Source: Bacteroidales bacterium (GTDB lineage Bacteria > Bacteroidota > Bacteroidia > Bacteroidales > UBA12077). From it: a stretch of DNA of 5,544 bases. The stretch covers positions 1 to 5,544 of the forward strand of contig JAUVUS010000194.1 of NCBI GenBank assembly GCA_030600865.1, written 5' to 3'. The position numbers were made by a program, and so were the translations under genes. Each line of letters begins with the position of its first letter. Within the stretch, counting starts at the first letter, position 1. The notes beneath the pieces were generated by a model, which was not told the origin of the DNA, did no database searches, and worked only from the letters and a program-made list of their open reading frames with translations. Below are positions 1 through 5,544 of the stretch, piece after piece.

Positions 1-433
1 CGATTTGCAAATCGTATTCTTCCGGTTCTTCGCCAGCGAACTTTGAAGGATTGTCAATGCTTTCTATCATTCCCTGATACATTTTACGAATCATTTCTTT
101 TTGTTCTTCCCGTGCATTTTTCAATTGTTCCTCCATTGCCGATCTCATTGCTCCTTTGATTTCTTCTTTATAATTAGCAATATTTCCTGTCCAATATACT
201 TTTTCAACAGGACTCATTAATGTTATTGTTTTATTATTCAGATCAAACATAGTTACCATATCTGTTTGAACTACTTTCATAATATTGCTCTGAAGATAAA
301 CCGTTTCAATAAGTGCTGTTTCAACACCTTCGTCGGAATCGTAACTGCGCTGCGTAATTATCCAGCCTGCACTTGCCTGAAAATTTACTAATAATACAAT
401 TGTTATTATTAAAAGATATTTTTGTTTTTTCAT
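1..433 (-). CDS. Secreted DUF4412-like protein (3' end outside window)
   Basis: This is the N-terminal part (144 complete codons) of a protein of unknown function; the gene continues past the window edge. The start is the ATG at 433-431, read as MKKQKYLLIITIVLL. Residues 1-22 form a good Sec signal peptide: KKQK, a hydrophobic core, then a signal peptidase I site after ASA (20-22). The mature protein is therefore periplasmic or exported. Residues 45-84 read as short beta strands ending in KTITLMSPVEKVYWTGN. The pattern 'modification of a carried value, FDLNNKTIT, then SP.EK.Y' resembles DUF4412 proteins, a family named from memory and with moderate certainty. Residues 86-122 are a charged, probably helical stretch rich in E, K, Q and M. 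The gene is separated from groEL by a terminator and has its own -7 box at 464-471, so it is a separate transcription unit. No catalytic motif is visible. Confidence 0.85.
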   Translation of the reverse strand, partial: MKKQKYLLIITIVLLVNFQASAGWIITQRSYDSDEGVETALIETVYLQSNIMKVVQTDMVTMFDLNNKTITLMSPVEKVYWTGNIANYKEEIKGAMRSAMEEQLKNAREEQKEMIRKMYQGMIESIDNPSKFAGEEPEEYDLQI

Positions 434-463
434 TTTATTTTAGGTTTTCCTATTCTACTTCTA

Positions 464-471
464 CAAACATA
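464..471 (-). promoter_or_regulatory. Bacteroidetes-type -7 box upstream of the DUF4412-like gene
   Basis: On the minus strand this reads TATGTTTG, a perfect match to the Bacteroidetes -7 consensus TAnnTTTG recognised by the housekeeping sigma factor of this phylum. It lies about 30 bases before the ATG at 433, which would give a 5' leader of roughly 20-25 bases. No good TTTG-type -33 element is seen 19-21 bases upstream, so the call rests on the -7 box and its placement. Confidence 0.5.
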
Positions 472-560
472 CCAAAGAGTTATATATTGTTTGATTCATC
501 GTCAAAAATACTAATTAATTTAAAATTGATAATACTATTTTTCATCTAAATATAAATAAC

Positions 561-586
561 CAGATTCACGCCTGCACGGGAATGAC
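561..586. repeat. Degenerate palindromic dispersed-repeat-like element
   Basis: Bases 564-570 (ATTCACG) pair with 577-583 (CGGGAAT) around a 6-base loop, with one A-G mismatch (568/579). The element looks like a decayed copy of a common bacterial intergenic palindrome of the form ATTCCCG-CCTGCG-CGGGAAT followed by GACA; that resemblance is from memory. It stands out as a GC-rich patch in an AT-rich spacer. It lies between the groEL terminator and the promoter of the next gene and is not followed by a T-run on either strand, so it is not itself an obvious terminator. Confidence 0.5.
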
Positions 587-622
587 ATCAAGATCGTTAA
601 TCACTATTCGAAATTCTTTTAT

Positions 623-657
623 AAAAAAAGCCCCTTGTGCGTGAAGCAACAAAGGGC
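623..657 (-). terminator. Rho-independent terminator of groES-groEL
   Basis: On the minus strand the arm GCCCTTTGT (657-649) pairs with ACAAGGGGC (638-630), nine pairs including one G-T wobble, around a 10-base loop. Seven T residues follow directly (629-623). It begins about 30 bases after the groEL stop codon and is oriented to end the chaperonin operon. Confidence 0.92.
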
Positions 658-686
658 CTGAAATTATAATAAATTGATAATTTATC

Positions 687-2336
<1,650 letters not shown>

Positions 2337-2357
2337 TTAATGATTTTTGTTAATTAA

Positions 2358-2636
2358 TTATTCTACTAATAAAATGTCATCTTCACGCATGATTAGGTAA
2401 TCTTTACCATCAATCTGGATTTCGGTTCCACCATATTTGCCATAGATAACCACGTCACCACTTTTTAATGACATAGGCTCATCTTTTTTCCCTTCGCCAA
2501 CTGCAACAACAGTTCCTTTCTGGGGTTTCTCCTTAGCTGAATCCGGAATAATAATTCCACTTGCAGTTTTTTCTTCAGCCTTATGAGGCTCAATTAGAAC
2601 TCGATCTTTTAATGGTCTGTATTTAAATTCTGACAT
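2358..2636 (-). CDS. groES: Co-chaperonin GroES (Hsp10)
   Basis: GroES forms the heptameric lid of the GroEL chamber. The 92-residue length is typical. The N-terminal strand [14 protein letters not shown] (4-17) is the family signature. The mobile loop that docks on GroEL runs through about residues 17-35, with the hydrophobic SGIII tripeptide region at 26-30 followed by [11 protein letters not shown]. The roof and barrel strands GTVVAVGEG (41-49), [12 protein letters not shown] (59-70) and [13 protein letters not shown] (79-91) are intact. It is the first gene of the groES-groEL operon. A terminator separates it from secG, so it should have its own promoter in the 83 bases between 2637 and 2719. 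No CIRCE inverted repeat (the HrcA operator) is visible there. Confidence 0.99.
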   Translation of the reverse strand: MSEFKYRPLKDRVLIEPHKAEEKTASGIIIPDSAKEKPQKGTVVAVGEGKKDEPMSLKSGDVVIYGKYGGTEIQIDGKDYLIMREDDILLVE

Positions 2637-2675
2637 TGTTATAAATATTTAAATTGTTAAACTTATTTTTAATTT

Positions 2676-2708
2676 CACGTTTACCAGATTAACACAATTT
2701 ATGCCAAA
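2676..2708 (-). promoter_or_regulatory. Possible groESL promoter
   Basis: A promoter is expected here because the secG terminator ends just upstream. On the minus strand TTTG (2708-2705) is followed after 21 bases by TAAACGTG (2683-2676), a partial match to the Bacteroidetes -33/-7 pair TTTG-N19-21-TAnnTTTG. The -7 half misses two bases of TTTG. The start of transcription would fall near 2668, about 30 bases before groES. This is the best candidate found by eye, not a firm call. Confidence 0.3.
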
Positions 2709-2719
2709 GAAACTTATAT

Positions 2720-2756
2720 AAAAAAAGTGTCAGCCTTTATGACAGACTGACACTTT
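2720..2756 (-). terminator. Rho-independent terminator after secG
   Basis: On the minus strand AAAGTGTCAG (2756-2747) pairs perfectly with CTGACACTTT (2733-2724) around a 13-base loop, and the T-run continues to 2721 (six T in all). It starts 20 bases after the secG stop. An alternative inner pairing, TGTCA (2744-2740) with TGACA (2732-2728), is also possible. It separates the lptE-TPR-secG cluster from groES-groEL. Confidence 0.92.
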
Positions 2757-2775
2757 ATAAATTTCTTAACTAGCT

Positions 2776-3108
2776 TTAGTTTCCTTCATCAGTTTCAGGA
2801 ACTGATGTTGGGAATTGTGGCATTTGAGTAGGATCAACAGCGTTATTAACTTGTTGTTCTATTTTTGATCTTTGTTCTGTTACACCTCTTGGGATAGTCA
2901 TTGTGGCAACTAAGCTTAAAATTAGTAAACTTATAGCCAATGTCCAGGTTGCTTTCTCAAGAAAATCTGCAGTTTTTCTAACACCCATTACTTGATTAGA
3001 TGATGAAAAATTTGCAACTAATCCTCCTCCCTTTGAGTTCTGAACTAACACAATCAATGTTAGTAATATACTCGCAATAATGATTAATACTGAAACTAAC
3101 GCGTACAT
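2776..3108 (-). CDS. secG: Preprotein translocase subunit SecG
   Basis: SecG is the small accessory subunit of the SecYEG channel in the inner membrane and assists SecA-driven export. The protein has 110 residues with the classic two-helix layout. Helix 1 is at about 3-22 (ALVSVLIIIASILLTLIVLV), followed by the family motif QNSKGGGL (23-30) and a cytoplasmic loop with SSSNQVMGVRKTADFLEKATW (35-55, strongly SecG-like). Helix 2 is at about 56-73. The C-terminal tail (about 75-110) is polar and rich in Q, P and E, as often seen in Bacteroidetes SecG. The ATG at 3108 is only 11 bases after the stop of the TPR-like gene, so the two are co-transcribed. The gene is last in the cluster and is followed by a strong terminator. 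Confidence 0.96.
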   Translation of the reverse strand: MYALVSVLIIIASILLTLIVLVQNSKGGGLVANFSSSNQVMGVRKTADFLEKATWTLAISLLILSLVATMTIPRGVTEQRSKIEQQVNNAVDPTQMPQFPTSVPETDEGN

Positions 3109-3119
3109 ATCAAAGTCTT

Positions 3120-4178
3120 TTATTGTTTATTTATTTGTTCTTCTATTATTTTAATCTGACCCGCAAAGTAAATACTTTTTTCCGGATATTTCAAACTTAA
3201 TTTCTTATAAGATTTAATTGCTTTTTCAAACAAACCTTGTTTGATATAAACCTTTACCAATGTCTCAGAAAGTAAATTATTATCTTCATTGATACTATCC
3301 ACAGACATATCATGATTTTCATCTTCCGTTTCCTTAGGTTTAATTCGAGGATTATTCTCAATAAATTTTGATATTAAATCATCATTCATCGCAAGGGTGT
3401 CTTCATCAACATAATCTGAGATATCAAAAATTTCTTTTGGCTTTTGTATTTCATTTAAGCCTTTACTTTTAATTTTTTCGGTTTCTATAAGTTCAAATGA
3501 TTCTTCAGTACCTTTAATCGTTGTTGAGTTCTTAATAAATTTCTTTTCTTTCCCGCCTGCGAAACTTACCTTGTCGCCTGCCTGTTCGGCAGGCAGGGCA
3601 GACGAGCGGGCAGGTTTTACTTCCTCTATTTGTAAAATATCACTCCTCTTTCTAAGCTTTTTAATATCATCAGGATCGGCATCAATAGTAATGATATTGT
3701 TTTTACCTTCGCGTTCTTCTTCTATAAAATATATCTCGGACGGAAATTCTAATTTATCGTCTTCTTTAATAACAGAAAATTCTAACTGACTTGAAATCGT
3801 TTTGGAAATATTTTCTCCCAGACCTTCAAAGCTGTCATTTATTTCACGTCTGACATTTTTATTTTTTAACAACTTTTTATCCGGGGAAGATTCAGGGGAT
3901 TTTTTTTCAATTTCAACTATTTCTTCTATTTTATCAACAAGCTTATGCTCTTTATTTAAAAATTTAAATAATAAATCTCTATCTGAAATATACACTGACG
4001 ATTTAGAGAGTTGTTGCTCAAAATCAATATTATTTTGAGATTTCAAAGCTTTCAGAAATAATACGTGAGCAGTCTGAAAAAAAGGATAATCGTTTATCAA
4101 TTTCCCTAACTGATATATACTTGATTGATTTAACAATTCAGGTTTATCTATATATTCTAAAATTTCTGATTCGATCAT
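3120..4178 (-). CDS. Conserved hypothetical protein with C-terminal TPR-like hairpin, between lptE and secG
   Basis: This is a 352-residue cytosolic-looking protein with no signal peptide or membrane segment; its function is unknown. It has a recognisable three-part build. The N-terminal helical domain (about 1-75) contains YPFFQTAHVLFLKALKSQN (31-49) and SKSSVYISDRDLLFKFL (58-74), a pattern I associate with Bacteroidetes proteins next to secG. A long, charged, low-complexity linker covers about 80-295. The C-terminal helix pair (about 302-350) contains SETLVKVYIKQGLFEKAIKS and YPEKSIYFAGQI, matching a TPR hairpin (A-x4-Y, G-LFEKAI, YP at the end). A TPR role suggests protein binding. The linker carries a GC-rich palindromic insert at residues about 189-209. 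The ATG at 4178 is 6 bases after the lptE stop, and secG follows by 11 bases, so all three form one transcript. Confidence 0.88.
   Translation of the reverse strand: MIESEILEYIDKPELLNQSSIYQLGKLINDYPFFQTAHVLFLKALKSQNNIDFEQQLSKSSVYISDRDLLFKFLNKEHKLVDKIEEIVEIEKKSPESSPDKKLLKNKNVRREINDSFEGLGENISKTISSQLEFSVIKEDDKLEFPSEIYFIEEEREGKNNIITIDADPDDIKKLRKRSDILQIEEVKPARSSALPAEQAGDKVSFAGGKEKKFIKNSTTIKGTEESFELIETEKIKSKGLNEIQKPKEIFDISDYVDEDTLAMNDDLISKFIENNPRIKPKETEDENHDMSVDSINEDNNLLSETLVKVYIKQGLFEKAIKSYKKLSLKYPEKSIYFAGQIKIIEEQINKQ
3552..3617. repeat. GC-rich palindromic element inserted in frame in the TPR-like gene
   Basis: Bases 3551-3614 are about 67% G+C (43 of 64) within an AT-rich gene. The core is a perfect inverted repeat, GCCTGCC (3576-3582) and GGCAGGC (3588-3594), around the loop TGTTC. 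An outer CCTGC (3556-3560) and GCAGG (3610-3614) can also pair. The reading frame stays open through it and encodes PARSSALPAEQAGDKVSFAGG (residues 189-209), which is unlike the K/E/D/I-rich linker on both sides. CCTGCC-TGTTC-GGCAGG palindromes are, from memory, a common dispersed repeat in Bacteroidetes genomes. The exact ends cannot be fixed from one copy. Confidence 0.75.
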
Positions 4179-4184
4179 AAAAAC

Positions 4185-4712
4185 TTACCAGTTAACTACT
4201 GATTTGTTAAAAATATCTTCGATTAATTTTTCAACTATTTCTTCAACCTTTTCTTGTTCTACAGCCGATAAATCCAGATTACTGTCATAATCTGCAAACT
4301 GAGTAAAATCTGTATCAAAATTATATTCCGGTTGAATTTCGTTAGTGAATTTAACATGAACAGTGATTGTAAGCCTGTTCTGTGCCGCAATCTCATCACC
4401 GGTAATAGCCATTGGTTTTGTAAAATACTTTCTAATTTCTCCTTCGAAATTCAAATGTCCCATATCATTAACAACAGTAAGACTTGTTTGCGACTTAAAT
4501 TTATCTTTGAGCTCATCAGTGAAATACTGCTCCAGGTTTGGTAAACCCAAAGGTGCTCGATTAACAAAATGCTGTACTGAAAATGTCTTTACATCAGGAG
4601 CAATGGAAGCGCCTGTTAATGAATAGCTAACCTTGCACCCTTGGTTTATAAATATGAGTAGCAATATAATAATTATCTGTTTTATATGGTTGCATTTATG
4701 TATCTGTCTCAT
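4185..4712 (-). CDS. lptE: LPS-assembly lipoprotein LptE (Bacteroidetes type)
   Basis: LptE is the outer-membrane lipoprotein that plugs the LptD barrel and helps insert lipopolysaccharide into the outer leaflet. The chosen start, ATG at 4712 (MRQIHK), gives 175 residues. It has a lipoprotein signal peptide with hydrophobic core IIIILLLIFI (13-22) and probable lipidated Cys26 (FINQGC). The mature part has the family pattern: CKVSYSLTGASI (26-37), SVQHFVNRA (45-53), FTDELKDKFKSQTSL (64-78), LNFEGEIRKY (87-96), AAQNRLTITVHVKFTN (109-124) and the end EDIFNKSVVNW. An upstream in-frame ATG at 4772 would add 20 residues before the lysine-poor signal, but that stretch is repeat-derived and spoils the signal peptide, so I reject it. 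It is first in the cluster with the TPR-like gene and secG. No clear promoter is visible upstream. Confidence 0.95.
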   Translation of the reverse strand: MRQIHKCNHIKQIIIILLLIFINQGCKVSYSLTGASIAPDVKTFSVQHFVNRAPLGLPNLEQYFTDELKDKFKSQTSLTVVNDMGHLNFEGEIRKYFTKPMAITGDEIAAQNRLTITVHVKFTNEIQPEYNFDTDFTQFADYDSNLDLSAVEQEKVEEIVEKLIEDIFNKSVVNW

Positions 4713-4731
4713 TTCTTGTTCTTTATTAATA

Positions 4732-4766
4732 TCGAGTATCCAACATCGAATGTCGAATATTGAAAT
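4732..4766. repeat. Degenerate heptamer tandem array (TCGAATA type)
   Basis: Five consecutive 7-base units can be read on the plus strand: TCGAGTA, TCCAACA, TCGAATG, TCGAATA and TTGAAAT. On the minus strand the array translates in the lptE frame to IFDIRCWILDI, which explains the odd N-terminal residues of the longer lptE reading frame. TCGAATA-type arrays resemble dispersed repeats seen in many Bacteroidetes genomes (from memory). Confidence 0.6.
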
Positions 4767-4828
4767 ATGCATTACCCAACTTCTGTAACGACTTCTTCGT
4801 TCATTATTCCTTGTTCGATATTTGACAT
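4750..4828. repeat. Imperfect inverted repeat around a 49-base core
   Basis: Bases 4750-4764 (ATGTCGAATATTGAA) and 4814-4828 (TTCGATATTTGACAT) are inverted repeats matching at 13 of 15 positions. They flank a 49-base core (4765-4813) that on the minus strand contains GGAATAATGAACGAAGAAGT and GAAGTTGGGT. The layout could be a small repeat unit that moves as a whole, or simply neighbouring members of the same TCGAATA repeat family in opposite orientation. No coding capacity is seen. Confidence 0.5.
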
Positions 4829-4950
4829 TATATTGTTTTCATTTCACATGTTTCTATTTTTGTAGTTGATACATTTTCAGCTACTTGAATTTTAAAATTT
4901 TAATATGTAGAAATTGGTCTCGAAAGTTTTTGGGATGGTCTTCTTCAAAA

Positions 4951-4971
4951 TTTCAAGTTTCAAATTTCATT
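4951..4971. repeat. Second heptamer tandem array (TTTCAAA type)
   Basis: Three contiguous 7-base units, TTTCAAG, TTTCAAA and TTTCATT, are preceded by a similar CTTCAAA at 4943-4949 (offset by one base). The period matches the array at 4732-4766, although the unit sequence differs. In this AT-rich setting, chance is a real alternative. Confidence 0.4.
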
Positions 4972-5008
4972 ATATATCCTTGTGTGTTTAAAGCCAATCA
5001 TAGCTTGC

Positions 5009-5024
5009 CCCGATATTTTTCGGG
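5009..5024. repeat. Small CCCGA/TCGGG palindrome after the regulator gene
   Basis: CCCGA (5009-5013) and TCGGG (5020-5024) form a 5-pair stem with a 6-base loop, 15 bases beyond the regulator's stop codon. Neither strand has a T-run after the stem, so it is a poor intrinsic terminator. CCCGAT..ATCGGG-like palindromes are another repeat type I associate with Bacteroidetes intergenic regions. Confidence 0.35.
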
Positions 5025-5039
5025 AAATGTTTCATATAA

Positions 5040-5544
5040 TTAATCGATATCGTATTCTTTAATTTTTCGGTAAAGGGTTCTTTCTGATATCCCTAAATCC
5101 TGTGCAGCATATTTTCTTTTACTATTATGCTTATCTAATGCTTTCTTAATTAATTCTCTTTCATTTTCTTCTAATGAAAGGGATTCCTCAACAAACTCTT
5201 CTGTATCCTCAATATTAGAATCATCAATTTGATTAACTGAAGGTTGCTGAACACTCGGCGAATTAATTATTGAAGATGATGTTTGGTTAATATTTTGTAT
5301 AAACTGGTCGGCATTTTTTAATTCATCAATATTTGCTCCTTTATCAATAATTTCATGAACAAGTTTTTTAAGATTATTTAAATCACCTTTCATATCAAAT
5401 AAAAACTTATACAAAATCTCACGTTCCGTAGAAAAAGTTTTTTCATCAACAAGATCATTCTTATAAATTGCCGGCAATTTATTTGGATAATAATCAGGCA
5501 AATATTTTTTTAAAACATCAGCAGTAATAACTCGTTGTTCCTCA
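5040..5544 (-). CDS. Fis-family, sigma-54-dependent-type transcriptional regulator (5' end outside window)
   Basis: This is the C-terminal 167 codons of a regulator that begins beyond the window. The reading frame is open to the edge at 5544, with EEQRVITADVLKKYLPDYYP at the start. This matches the end of the AAA+ domain of NtrC-type activators, where a helix precedes a 'V.....L..YLP' segment. A TTG at 5501 could be read as a start but lies inside this domain, so it is not one. A polar linker follows, and the protein ends in a Fis-type helix-turn-helix encoded at about 5168-5046: ERELIKKALDKHNSKRKYAA, then DLGISERTLYRKIKEYDI. The Walker motifs and the GAFTGA loop that contacts sigma-54 lie outside the window, so true sigma-54 dependence cannot be confirmed. 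From general knowledge, a regulator of this type often precedes lptE in Bacteroidetes. Confidence 0.92.
   Translation of the reverse strand, partial: EEQRVITADVLKKYLPDYYPNKLPAIYKNDLVDEKTFSTEREILYKFLFDMKGDLNNLKKLVHEIIDKGANIDELKNADQFIQNINQTSSSIINSPSVQQPSVNQIDDSNIEDTEEFVEESLSLEENERELIKKALDKHNSKRKYAAQDLGISERTLYRKIKEYDID

Larger units (their letters stand above)
4713..5039. other. 327-base gap without a gene, filled with repeat-like sequence
   Basis: No credible coding region is present between the regulator and lptE. The gap holds the 7-base-period array (4732-4766), an imperfect inverted repeat (4750-4828), a second 7-base-period array (4951-4971) and a small CCCGA/TCGGG hairpin (5009-5024). 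The rest is AT-rich and unremarkable. No minus-strand TAnnTTTG box and no convincing terminator for the regulator gene were found, so read-through from the regulator into lptE remains possible. Confidence 0.7.

Noticed and set aside
1..14. Perfect 14-base palindrome CGATTTGCAAATCG
   Set aside because: It lies inside coding sequence (codons for YDLQI) at the window edge; with one copy and no context, chance is the simplest explanation.
2637..2719. CIRCE operator for HrcA upstream of groES
   Set aside because: No TTAGCACTC-N9-GAGTGCTAA-like inverted repeat is present on either strand.
3571..4038. Plus-strand open frames within the TPR-like gene
   Set aside because: They are antisense to a gene with recognisable protein features and have Ser/Leu/Phe-biased composition typical of shadows.
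4332..4626. Plus-strand open frames within lptE
   Set aside because: They are antisense to a clear LptE coding region and overlap each other in different frames.
4713..4772. Use of the ATG at 4772 as the lptE start
   Set aside because: The added 20 residues derive from the heptamer repeat and would place an unrelated stretch ahead of an intact lipoprotein signal peptide.
4855..4862. Plus-strand TATTTTTG matching the Bacteroidetes -7 consensus
   Set aside because: There is no plus-strand gene downstream and no -33 partner; such matches are expected by chance in AT-rich DNA.
5009..5024. CCCGA/TCGGG hairpin as a terminator for the regulator gene
   Set aside because: The stem is only 5 pairs and is not followed by a T-run on either strand.
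5499..5501. TTG as the start codon of the regulator
   Set aside because: The frame is open to the window edge, and the residues upstream (EEQRVITADVLKKY) continue the conserved AAA+ C-terminal region, so this is an internal Leu codon.

Overview
The window looks like core chromosome from a member of the Bacteroidetes (Bacteroidota). It is AT-rich, every gene lies on the minus strand, and start codons are preceded by A-rich sequence without a clear Shine-Dalgarno motif. One upstream region carries a perfect match to the Bacteroidetes -7 box (TAnnTTTG). The gene order sigma-54-type regulator > lptE > TPR-like hypothetical > secG > groES > groEL is, from general knowledge, a familiar Bacteroidetes arrangement. 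No plus-strand gene, tRNA, rRNA, CRISPR array or transposase is visible.

Reading in the direction of transcription (high to low coordinates): (1) 5544-5040 is the C-terminal part of a Fis-type, sigma-54-dependent-style regulator that enters from outside the window. (2) 5039-4713 is a 327-base non-coding gap holding several dispersed-repeat-like sequences, including two arrays with a 7-base period and an imperfect inverted repeat. (3) 4712-2776 is a tight cluster of lptE (LPS-assembly lipoprotein), a conserved hypothetical with a C-terminal TPR-like hairpin, and secG (translocase subunit), closed by a clear intrinsic terminator at 2720-2756. (4) 2636-687 is the groES-groEL chaperonin operon, closed by a second clear terminator at 623-657. 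(5) 433-1 is the start of a secreted protein resembling DUF4412 proteins. It has its own promoter and runs out of the window.

Functionally these are housekeeping genes: outer-membrane LPS insertion (LptE), protein export (SecG) and cytosolic folding (GroES/GroEL). The regulator may control neighbours, but nothing in the sequence proves it.

No new multi-gene system is evident. The most notable signals are repeat insertions into an otherwise ordinary region. A GC-rich palindromic element sits in frame inside the TPR-like gene and is translated as about 21 residues. A repeat upstream of lptE creates a false N-terminal extension if the longest reading frame is taken.
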